The notes under the pieces are model-generated. The model did not search any database and had not been told where the DNA came from. It worked only from the letters and a program-made list of their open reading frames with translations. The translations under genes and the position numbers were made by a program. This document shows positions 11,201 through 17,106 of a DNA stretch of 33,700 bases, one piece after another; position 1 is the first letter of the stretch, and each line of letters begins with the position of its first letter. The stretch comes from Zygnema circumcarinatum (taxonomy: Eukaryota > Streptophyta > Zygnematophyceae > Zygnematales > Zygnemataceae): assembly GCA_037447605.1 (NCBI GenBank), contig CM074823.1, forward strand, positions 1,460,468 through 1,494,167, written 5' to 3'.

Positions 11201-13950
11201 CAGGATATGAAAATGTTTGAGTTCGAGAAAAAACCAACTCTTAAAACCGATGCCTTCCCCATCCCAAACACCAGAAACACAATTTCTTTCTTTTCATTTT
11301 CTCCTTTACTCATTACTTTTTTCTCTCTTGTCTCACTTGGCAAGAGCCTCCCTCTGCGCGGTGAGCTGCTTCATCCTCTCCTCCGCCGCCGCCCTCCTCC
11401 TCCTCCCTCCCTCCTGCACGGCCGCCCTCCTCGCCATGATCTGCGCCACCTTGCTCTCGTACAGCGCCGCCCTCCCCTCGAGCCGCGATTGGGCCGCCGT
11501 CCGCGCCATCTGCCGGGAGGCCTCGCACCGCGCGCGCCGCTGCCGGTCGAGGGCCTGCCGCTTCTCCCTGCACCGGGGGGGTAGGGTTTAGGGTTTAGGG
11601 TTTAGGGGGGTTAGGGTTTAGGGTTTAGGGTTTAGGGGTTAGGGGTTAGGGGTAAGGGGTTAGGGGTTAGGGTTAGGGTTTAGGGTTAGGATTTAGGGTT
11701 TAGGGTTTAGGGTTTGCAAGGGGCAGGTCAAGGGTTCGAGGCCTTGAGGCGGCTGCAGGCACAAAAGGTTTAGGGTTTGCAAGGGGCAGGTCAAGGGTTC
11801 GAGGCCTTGAGGCGGCTGCAGGCACAAAAGGTTTAGGGTTTGCAAGGGGCAGGTCAAGGGTTCGAGGCCTTGAGGCGGCTGCAGGCACAAAAGGTTTAGG
11901 GTTTGCAAGGGGCAGGTCAAGGGTTCGAGGCCTTGAGGCGGCTGCAGGCACAAAAGGTTTAGGGTTTGCAAGGGGCAGGTCAAGGGTTCGAGGCCTTGAG
12001 GCGGCTGCAGGCACAAAAGGTTTAGGGTTTGCAAGGGGCAGGTCAAGGGTTCGGCGGCTGCAGGCACAAAAGGTTTAGGGTTTGCAAGGGGCAGGTCAAG
12101 GGTTCGAGGCCTTGAGGCGGCTGCAGGCACAAAAGGTTTAGGGTTTGCAAGGGGCAGGTCAAGGGTTCGAGGCCTTGAGGCGGCTGCAGGCACAAAAGGT
12201 TTAGGGTTTGCAAGGGGCAGGTCAAGGGTTCGAGGCCTTGAGGCGGCTGCAGGCACAAAAGGTTTAGGGTTTGCAAGGGGCAGGTCAAGGGTTCGCAAGG
12301 GGCAGGTCAAGGGTTCGAGGCCTTGAGGCGGCTGCAGGCACAAAAGGTTTAAGGTTTGCAAGGGGCAGGTCAAGGGTTCGAGGCCTTGAGGCGGCTGCAG
12401 GCACAAAAGGTTTAGGGTTTGCAAGGGGCAGGTCAAGGGTTCGAGGCCTTGAGGCTGCTGCACGCACAAAAGCGCGTTTTCTCCCAAAGCGCGAAAGCAA
12501 TACAGTGGAGAGTGCAGCGGGCTGAGGTCGCTCAGTACCTTTTCTTCTCGGCTGCCAAATGGCGCGCTTCGAGCCTCTGTGCCAGGTCAGCATCAGACGT
12601 GTTTGGGTGGGCGACGCACTGACGTGGCACCCCCCTATTGGACAACCACTCTCGGAACCGCTGTTATCCGCCAGAATACCCAAAATTTCATGAAGGAGTC
12701 AGGAGGTTTCCTGATTTGTGAACATGGCAAATAATTTTGTCATTTTCGCCAAAGAAAATGAGGAAAAAAAAAAAAAACGCTTCCTTTCTATGAAAAACAG
12801 AAAGGGTTCAATAGAAGCAAAGTTGTCGTCAGAAAAAAATGAACGAACCTGTCGATGTGATGTTGTCTCCTCCAACTTCGCCTCGATGTCGTCGAATAAA
12901 GTGGTGCCATCTGTCCTTGGCTCCTGAATAAAGCAAAAAAGGAAAGTGAGACGAGAGACAGGGAGAGCAAGTCTAGACATCGACACCTTTAAAGAATAGG
13001 GTAGACTAGTGAGAGAGAGAGGTGGGGGGGGGAAGAGAGAGAGGAGGGGGTGGCAGAGGGAGGACACGAGAAATAGGGGTGGCAGAAAGAGGAGAGGGAG
13101 AGGGAGAGGGAGAGGGAGAGGAACAGGGACAGGGAGAGGGAGAGGGACAGGGACAGGGAGAGGGAGAGGGAGGGGGAGAGCGCAAAGGTCTGAAAGAGCA
13201 CACCAGTAATCTTCGCCGCATCCTCCGTACGATTGGCGACGGCGAACTTCCACTTTCATCTCCGGAAAGTGGAATGTCAAAAGCGACCGCCGAAAGGCCG
13301 CTTCCGCCGCCTTCCGCCAATGGCGAATGTTGGTTTCGATTCCGCGTTCCGCCTCTGGAAATTTCAATCGGAGCACTTTTTGAAATGCCCAAAATTTCAC
13401 CGCCGTTCAGACCAATCTTTGAGGACTTGTCGTCTCCATTGGTTCCCGCCATCGGCCTTTATTTTAGATAGATTTTATCCTGGGCTAATTTTCTAAGGAA
13501 ACGGTAAGCTTTCTATTCATGAATTTCTCTAGAATTTTTGGGAAGTCGAGTGTCCGAAATCCAGATTTAAAGTTCTATCCAAAGCGTCACGCTTTGGGGA
13601 TTCACCTGAAGAAAGGCACAGACATTGATTAAAAGAAGAAACAAAGTGTAAGTTATAAAAGAGGAGAAAATATATTGTCATGCATTGATAGTGGAAAGGA
13701 AGCAGATCACACATGAAAAAAAAAAGGGACAGCATATGAGATGAATACCGAGGGTGGGAGAGGGAGGAAGATGTGGAGATAGAGGGAGAGGGAAAGGGCG
13801 TGGGGAGAGAGAGACAGAGCGGGCGGGGGGAAGCAAAAGAGAGCATGAGCAGAGAAAAAAAGTAAACAAGAGGGAGGGGTGATAGGAAGGAGGAAACTGA
13901 AAACGGGAGTGGAAGGAGCATGTGAGGACGCAGAAGTAGTGAGAGGGATG

Positions 13951-13981
<31 letters not shown>

Positions 13982-14651
13982 TAACAAAACGGAAGAGACA
14001 TCCCAAGTGGGAATAGAGAAGCTTCAGTATACATTTTAACAGGAACGTCAGAATTACAAAAAAAATACGTTAAAAATGAAACTGTTTCTTCAATAAACAT
14101 ACCAAAAAATAACATTACTACTAAAGAAAAAGTGCAATCGATATCAAAACGAGAGAGAGGTTTGCGAGGTTTGAAACTTTTAGAACAGAAAGAAGCTGGC
14201 AGTCTTGGCTGACAGTTGGCCACCAAAAAGCATAGCATACGAACATTTTCATTGTTTACGCNNNNNNNNNNATAGGGGTGGCAGAAAGAGGAGAGGGAGA
14301 GGGAGAGGGAGAGGGAGAGGAACAGGGACAGGGAGAGGGAGAGGGACAGGGACAGGGAGAGGGAGAGGGAGGGGGAGAGCGCAAAGGTCTGAAAGAGCAC
14401 ACCAGTAATCTTCGCCGCATCCTCCGTACGATTGGCGACGGCGAACTTCCACTTTCATCTCCGGAAAGTGGAATGTCAAAAGCGACCGCCGAAAGGCCGC
14501 TTCCGCCGCCTTCCGCCAATGGCGAATGTTGGTTTCGATTCCGCGTTCCGCCTCTGGAAATTTCAATCGGAGCACTTTTTGAAATGCCCAAAATTTCACC
14601 GCCGTTCAGACCAATCTTTGAGGACTTGTCGTCTCCATTGGTTCCCGCCAT
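1640..14651 (-). CDS. TCP11 family protein (T-complex 11-like), 13 exons
   Basis: Plant-type TCP11 protein. Animal TCP11 is linked to sperm cAMP signalling; the plant role is poorly known. Exons in transcript order: 14651-14403 (duplicate 13452-13204), 12923-12849, 12618-12539, 11567-11337, about 10096-9780, 8404-7423, 6920-6786, 5803-4775, 4621-4433, 4166-3927, 3793-3343, 2975-2783 (duplicate 2734-2542) and 2249-1640. All junction phases agree except exon 4 to exon 5. The protein is about 1,590 residues, longer than the roughly 1,100 I recall for land plants; exons 6 and 8 carry long disordered insertions. Domain order: short N-terminal motif (RRMRRRLL), Arg/Ala/Glu-rich coiled coil (exons 2-5), CWRQFQRSR motif and helical region (exon 6), DDQLL-like helix (exons 7-8), then the TCP11 core from [11 protein letters not shown] to the end. 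The family assignment is firm; a single exon near the 4/5 junction may be missing. Confidence 0.93.
1930..2022 (-). repeat. 15-bp minisatellite inside TCP11 exon 13
   Basis: About six units of GAAGGAGAAGGAGAA on the plus strand, read on the minus strand as repeated PSPSS. The unit is a multiple of three, so copy-number change keeps frame. The tract separates two conserved helical blocks of the C-terminal domain. Confidence 0.9.
2360..2520. repeat. G/A-rich low-complexity tract (TCP11 intron 12)
   Basis: Irregular GGGAGA/GGGGAGG sequence within the intron between exon 12 copy A and exon 13. It reads as C/T in the transcript. No coding value. Confidence 0.85.
2542..2734 (-). CDS. TCP11 gene, exon 12 copy A (downstream copy)
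   Basis: 193-nt exon with acceptor CTCGCAG and donor GG|GTCAGT. It encodes [19 protein letters not shown] ... [16 protein letters not shown], a block conserved in plant TCP11 proteins. It is identical to copy B. Entry phase (two bases) and exit phase (two bases) match exons 11 and 13. Confidence 0.85.
2783..2975 (-). CDS. TCP11 gene, exon 12 copy B (upstream copy)
   Basis: Same 193 nt as copy A, with the same acceptor and donor. It is the copy adjacent to exon 11. Only 48 nt separate its donor from the copy A acceptor. Splicing both copies in series would shift the frame into a stop (TGA) within copy A. Confidence 0.85.
2985..3200. repeat. (GA)n-rich tract abutting exon 12B acceptor
   Basis: GAGAGAGGGAGA low-complexity sequence in intron 11. 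On the transcript it is a 200-nt C/U tract ending at CTCGCAG, so it acts as or overlaps the polypyrimidine tract. Confidence 0.85.
3343..3793 (-). CDS. TCP11 gene, exon 11
   Basis: Acceptor GTTTCAG, donor GTGAGG. It begins [12 protein letters not shown] ... [19 protein letters not shown], matching the core segment that in plant TCP11 reads roughly 'VKGSxGxEYxxxAFxxR'. It continues with a lineage-specific Ala/Arg/Thr-rich stretch. Phase 0 in, one base out. Confidence 0.9.
3927..4166 (-). CDS. TCP11 gene, exon 10
   Basis: 80 codons, phase 0 at both ends; acceptor AAACAG, donor GTGCGA. It encodes [19 protein letters not shown] ... [10 protein letters not shown] ... [11 protein letters not shown], a diagnostic TCP11 core segment. 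Confidence 0.93.
4161..4308. repeat. Imperfect tandem duplication with poly(T)/poly(A), TCP11 intron 9
   Basis: Two related units (about 4161-4228 and 4230-4308), each AAAATCTG + T15-23 + GAAAAAAA + AGAAGG + TTTTTAGG + TTTTTGAACGG. On the minus strand each carries ACAGATTTT, so the exon 10 acceptor has a near copy about 70 nt upstream in the intron. Confidence 0.85.
4433..4621 (-). CDS. TCP11 gene, exon 9
   Basis: 63 codons, phase 0 at both ends; acceptor GGGCAG, donor GTTAGT. It encodes [17 protein letters not shown] ... [12 protein letters not shown], the best-conserved entry into the TCP11 domain. Confidence 0.94.
4642..4745. repeat. Poly(A) and poly(T) runs in TCP11 intron 8
   Basis: A run of about 21 A (4642-4663) and about 25 T (4721-4745) lie 60 bp apart in the 150-nt intron between exons 8 and 9. 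They are complementary and could pair in the transcript. Confidence 0.85.
4775..5803 (-). CDS. TCP11 gene, exon 8 (disordered insertion)
   Basis: 343 codons, phase 0 at both ends; acceptor CTCTCAG, donor GTACAA. The first 20 or so residues ([15 protein letters not shown]) match the family helix that precedes the core. Then follow about 280 Ser/Pro/Glu/Lys-rich, low-complexity residues that look disordered, with the exon ending at ETDPIA. I know of no such long insertion in land-plant homologues. Confidence 0.85.
5805..6460. repeat. (GGGAGA)n hexamer array abutting exon 8 acceptor
   Basis: About 400 bp of almost pure GGGAGA repeat (5805-6210) followed by degenerate G/A-rich sequence, in TCP11 intron 7. 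On the transcript it is a continuous (UCUCCC)n ending at the CTCTCAG acceptor of exon 8. Confidence 0.95.
6560..6775. repeat. Triplicate ~73-bp unit with CCCTAA motifs (TCP11 intron 7)
   Basis: Three imperfect units, each with (A/T)TTTACCTAT...AAGCTAAAAAAA, ACCCTCGAACGAAA, ACCCTAACCAACCCTAAC and TAACTAACTAAC. The CCCTAA part resembles a degenerate plant telomere repeat. The units sit just downstream of exon 7 in the transcript. Confidence 0.85.
6786..6920 (-). CDS. TCP11 gene, exon 7
   Basis: 45 codons, phase 0 at both ends; acceptor AATCAG, donor GTCAGT. It encodes [20 protein letters not shown], joining exon 6 (FVKWK) as in plant homologues, where a WK...LEDDLVRxACQLE pattern is expected. 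Confidence 0.93.
7175..7400. repeat. G/A-rich tract, TCP11 intron 6
   Basis: GAGAGAGGGAGAG low-complexity run next to the exon 6 donor; C/U-rich in the transcript. Confidence 0.85.
7423..8404 (-). CDS. TCP11 gene, exon 6
   Basis: Starts at GCGCAG|G so that exon 5 plus exon 6 gives [19 protein letters not shown], the conserved family motif (an alternative acceptor at 8456 keeps frame but inserts 17 residues). It carries [20 protein letters not shown], a variable Lys/Thr-rich stretch, [37 protein letters not shown] and the end [12 protein letters not shown]. Donor GTGAGA. Four perfect TGACGTCA octamers lie inside it (8143-8326). Confidence 0.93.
8540..8830. repeat. Degenerate TTGACC repeats
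   Basis: Diverged units (TTGACCAACC, TTGACCAGCC, TTGACTCA) merging into the regular decamer array that follows. Probably an older part of the same minisatellite, in TCP11 intron 5. Confidence 0.85.
8831..9780. repeat. 10-bp minisatellite (TTGACCCAYN), about 95 units
   Basis: Perfectly phased decamers: every unit begins at a position ending in 1 and no indel occurs over 950 bp. Main variants are TTGACCCATG, TTGACCCACC, TTGACTCACG and TTGACCGATG. A higher-order repeat is visible: the unit series at 8931-9060 recurs at 9261-9390 (330-bp shift), and the series from 9081 recurs from 9391 (310-bp shift). It lies in TCP11 intron 5, and its last unit contains the exon 5 splice donor. It is open in all three minus frames over hundreds of bases, which gives spurious MGQHGST-like proteins. 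Confidence 0.97.
9780..10096 (-). CDS. TCP11 gene, exon 5 (coiled coil)
   Basis: Encodes a G+C-rich, Arg/Ala-rich helix ([17 protein letters not shown] ... [20 protein letters not shown]) ending LSKELS, as in plant TCP11 coiled coils. The donor AAG|GTGGGT is certain from phase. The 5' border is not: AGs at 10102 and 10097 are available, but neither matches the phase left by exon 4. Confidence 0.8.
10128..11001. repeat. G-rich (GGGAGGGAGG)n array, TCP11 intron 4
   Basis: About 870 bp of nearly pure G/A sequence with many runs of three or more G; C/T in the transcript. It has strong potential for G-quadruplex or triplex DNA. The long Gly/Glu/Arg and Pro/Ser reading frames across it are composition artefacts. 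Confidence 0.95.
11337..11567 (-). CDS. TCP11 gene, exon 4 (coiled coil)
   Basis: Acceptor GGTGCAG|G completes an Arg codon from exon 3 ([21 protein letters not shown]). It continues [19 protein letters not shown] ... [17 protein letters not shown] and ends GCC AA|GTGAGA. Reading on gives a stop, so this donor is required. Confidence 0.85.
11582..11716 (+). repeat. Interstitial telomere-type repeat (TTTAGGG)n
   Basis: About 135 bp of TTTAGGG and variants (TTAGGGG, TTAGGG). This is the plant telomere motif, here inside TCP11 intron 3, 15 bp from the exon 4 acceptor. It runs directly into the 63-bp minisatellite. Confidence 0.95.
11700..12470 (+). repeat. 63-bp minisatellite, about 12 units
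   Basis: Unit: GGTTTAGGGTTTGCAAGG, GGCAGGTCAAGG, GTTCGAGGCCTTGAGG, CGGCTGCAGGCACAAAA. GCAAGG starts recur at 11716, 11779, 11842, 11905, 11968 and 12031 (exactly 63 bp), then 12084 (10-bp deletion), 12147, 12210, 12273, 12295 (truncated), 12358 and 12421. Each unit holds a telomere-type TTTAGGGTTT and a GGTTCGAGGCC resembling a Pol III B box. It is in TCP11 intron 3. Confidence 0.96.
12539..12618 (-). CDS. TCP11 gene, exon 3
   Basis: 80 nt: acceptor ACGTCAG, donor GTACTG. It encodes [20 protein letters not shown] and LAAEKK plus a split Arg. The DLAQRLEA pattern matches plant TCP11 (DLGQRLEAK). Confidence 0.9.
12849..12923 (-). CDS. TCP11 gene, exon 2
   Basis: 25 codons, phase 0 at both ends; acceptor ATTCAG, donor GTTCGT. 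It encodes [17 protein letters not shown], the start of the coiled coil, joined directly to RRMRRRLL of exon 1. Confidence 0.92.
13009..13190. repeat. G/A-rich tract, TCP11 intron 1
   Basis: GGGAGA/GGGACA low-complexity run next to the exon 1 donor. Its left limit in the second copy is where the assembly gap falls, consistent with an assembler stopping in a simple repeat. Confidence 0.85.
13073..14261. repeat. 1,189-bp repeat flanking the gap, copy 1
   Basis: Appears identical to 14272-15460 (constant shift of 1,199). It contains exon 1 of the TCP11 gene and about 810 bp upstream. It ends exactly at the first N. Most likely the end of the left contig of an unmerged overlap. Confidence 0.93.
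13204..13452 (-). CDS. TCP11 gene, exon 1 (copy 1, gap-flanking duplicate)
   Basis: 83 codons from [15 protein letters not shown] ... [11 protein letters not shown] ... [12 protein letters not shown], donor GTGTGC. Same as the copy at 14403-14651. If the duplication is an artefact, this is the only first exon and lies 280 bp from exon 2. Confidence 0.85.
14262..14271. other. Assembly gap (10 N)
   Basis: Ten N bases of placeholder length. The sequence immediately left (ending GTTTACGC) equals the end of the right copy, and the sequence immediately right (starting ATAGGGGTGG) equals the start of the left copy. Confidence 0.99.
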
Positions 14652-15149
14652 CGGCCTTTATTTTAGATAGATTTTATCCTGGGCTAATTTTCTAAGGAAA
14701 CGGTAAGCTTTCTATTCATGAATTTCTCTAGAATTTTTGGGAAGTCGAGTGTCCGAAATCCAGATTTAAAGTTCTATCCAAAGCGTCACGCTTTGGGGAT
14801 TCACCTGAAGAAAGGCACAGACATTGATTAAAAGAAGAAACAAAGTGTAAGTTATAAAAGAGGAGAAAATATATTGTCATGCATTGATAGTGGAAAGGAA
14901 GCAGATCACACATGAAAAAAAAAAGGGACAGCATATGAGATGAATACCGAGGGTGGGAGAGGGAGGAAGATGTGGAGATAGAGGGAGAGGGAAAGGGCGT
15001 GGGGAGAGAGAGACAGAGCGGGCGGGGGGAAGCAAAAGAGAGCATGAGCAGAGAAAAAAAGTAAACAAGAGGGAGGGGTGATAGGAAGGAGGAAACTGAA
15101 AACGGGAGTGGAAGGAGCATGTGAGGACGCAGAAGTAGTGAGAGGGATG

Positions 15150-15180
<31 letters not shown>

Positions 15181-15460
15181 TAACAAAACGGAAGAGACAT
15201 CCCAAGTGGGAATAGAGAAGCTTCAGTATACATTTTAACAGGAACGTCAGAATTACAAAAAAAATACGTTAAAAATGAAACTGTTTCTTCAATAAACATA
15301 CCAAAAAATAACATTACTACTAAAGAAAAAGTGCAATCGATATCAAAACGAGAGAGAGGTTTGCGAGGTTTGAAACTTTTAGAACAGAAAGAAGCTGGCA
15401 GTCTTGGCTGACAGTTGGCCACCAAAAAGCATAGCATACGAACATTTTCATTGTTTACGC
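14272..15460. repeat. 1,189-bp repeat flanking the gap, copy 2
   Basis: Second copy of 13073-14261. It starts at the first base after the N run and continues at 15461 into unique sequence. Confidence 0.93.
14403..14651 (-). CDS. TCP11 gene, exon 1 (copy 2)
   Basis: Identical to 13204-13452. The ATG at 14651 is the first in-frame Met of a frame giving the conserved RRMRRRLL motif before the donor. The upstream sequence is 5' UTR or promoter; a further non-coding exon cannot be excluded. Confidence 0.85.
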
Positions 15461-16229
15461 ATGGCCCCTCTTCCAAATGCACTCAAATACGATATGGACC
15501 CAACAATTCACAGTTTCCTTAAAAAGAAATTGCAAATTTTCAAAGTTATGCTTCGCACGCGCTTATTCATCTGCAATTCAAGCTCTCTCCCTCTCTCCCT
15601 CCCCGCTCCTCTCTCTCTCTCCTTCCCTCCCTGCTTGCTTGCCTGCTTGCTTGGCCTGCTGCTCCCTGCTCTCCCCGTTGGCCAATTGCACACTCTCCTC
15701 TCTTCTCATCACACACCACTCTCTCACTTCTCTCCCTCACCCCCTCCCTCCCTCCCTCCCTCCCTCTCTCCCTTCCCTTGGTCAATTGCATCCTCTCCTT
15801 TCCCAATCCTCTCAATCACACATCACTCTTACCGTTCGACTCCCTCTCCCCTCTCTCTCAATCCTCTACTTTCCTTTTTCTAGTCATCTTTACTTCCTCT
15901 CTTTCCTATTAGTCCCTCACCCTCCACCTCCAGCTGTCTCTTCACTCCCTCTCCTCCTTCCAACCCAACTCTCTTTCACACGTCCTTTCCATGGGCCCTC
16001 TCTCCCTCTCCCTCTCTTCCCCTCTCACACCCTTCCCCCCCCTTTTCCTCTCCCTTAAGCCCTCCAAGACTGGCAGGCTTACAAGCAGCCTCCCAGGTGG
16101 CGCCACGTAGTACCACAGCAGCACGCCACGTGGCTCCTCGCCCCACTCCCAGCCCGCCAGCTAGCAGGCCCCCCAAAAGCGCAGGCCCAACCGCCACCCG
16201 CCAGCGCCTCGTCTCGTTATAAGGAGCCC

Positions 16230-16450
16230 CGGGGGTTGGGCGGCACGTGCGAGTGCGCCCTCTGATTGGCTATTCTGAGAATGCGATGGCCACTTCCTAT
16301 TGGCCAGAGATTCTACCACACGTGAGCTTGTGCGCTCATTTGTCGTCCGAGAAACTTGTTTGTACAAGTGTAAAGACGATCAGCGATTGGGTGGGAGTAC
16401 TCAAAATACGTGCGACGATTGACCTCCATTGGTCCCCGAGGACGTGCGAC
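16230..16450 (-). promoter_or_regulatory. CCAAT-box cluster, possible TCP11 promoter
   Basis: Four CCAAT pentamers in minus orientation within about 170 bp, with CACGTG motifs nearby. NF-Y sites of this kind mark many plant and algal promoters. The distance to the first coding exon (about 1.6 kb) would require a long 5' UTR or a 5' UTR intron. Confidence 0.35.
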
Positions 16451-16634
16451 CACTGTGCGACTGCGCGAGCCTGTCGCCTGTGCGACGACCTGCGACAGGT
16501 TTTCTCGAACAATGTGAACGCTCTACCACCCGCCGTCGTTGCAGTGTGAACACTCCAAATGCCTCCAAAAAATTTGGCCCTCAATTTTGAAGCAAACGGG
16601 CAGCAAACGGCGATGGATTGGGTTTGTTGCCAAG

Positions 16635-16690
16635 TGTCATGTCATGTCACGTCACGTCACGTCATGCCATGTCATGTCACGTCACGGAAG
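16635..16690. repeat. (GTCAY) pentamer microsatellite
   Basis: GTCATGTCATGTCACGTCAC pattern, about ten pentamers. Creates overlapping CGTCA/TGACG cores. Confidence 0.9.
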
Positions 16691-16820
16691 GCAAAACAAG
16701 TGCGATCGGGATAAATGTCGTCCTGACACATGTGAGAACGCTTCCCGACGAGACAAATCCTATCCTGATCCATGTGTGAACACCCATTATTTTCTACCGT
16801 TAGGAAATCTGATCTACAGT

Positions 16821-16851
16821 TGCCGGCCGGCGGATTGTCTGCCGGCCGGCA
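16821..16851. other. Perfect inverted repeat (TGCCGGCCGGC hairpin)
   Basis: Eleven-base arm TGCCGGCCGGC, a 9-base spacer, then its exact reverse complement. All-G/C stem apart from the terminal pair. No U run follows on either strand, so it is not a terminator-like element. Confidence 0.8.
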
Positions 16852-17106
16852 CGATCCCCCGCCTGACCGGCGCTGGTGGTGGTGCTTTCGCGAAGCCGCG
16901 GTTCTAGTCGAGCCCTGAATCAACAAAAAGTCAAACGCAATTCTGCACTTCGAGATCCTAACCCTAAAAAAAAAAAATTACCACAAATTCAGGCATCCCG
17001 ACACGGTCCAATGCCGGTCCGTCCTGATTCAATTCTCGCTCGCCCAACTTTCCCTTCGACCATGTCTAACCTCGCCCCAACTTCCAAGGGCCGCCCCACG
17101 AAGTTG

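Larger units (their letters stand above)
15461..17106. other. Intergenic / TCP11 upstream region
   Basis: No gene recognised. It contains a C/T-rich stretch (about 15570-16060), clustered ATTGG (CCAAT on minus) at about 16263, 16299, 16385 and 16430, a palindromic CCACGTGG near 16127, repeated GTGCGAC (16405-16505), a (GTCAY)n run at 16635-16690 and a perfect hairpin at 16821-16851. Open frames on the plus strand here have no recognisable domains. Confidence 0.65.

Noticed and set aside
11582-11716. True chromosome end
   Set aside because: Unique coding sequence continues on both sides (TCP11 exons 3 and 4), so it is interstitial.
11716-12470. tRNA genes or tRNA-derived SINEs in the 63-bp units
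   Set aside because: A B-box-like string is present, but no A box at suitable distance and no cloverleaf could be drawn.
13204-14651. Genuine tandem duplication of the TCP11 first exon
   Set aside because: The identical blocks end and begin exactly at the N run, which is better explained by an unmerged contig overlap. Kept as a finding for checking.
16247-16549. Plus-strand 100-codon frame as a gene
   Set aside because: No recognisable domain, no splice context, and it covers the CCAAT cluster; probably chance.
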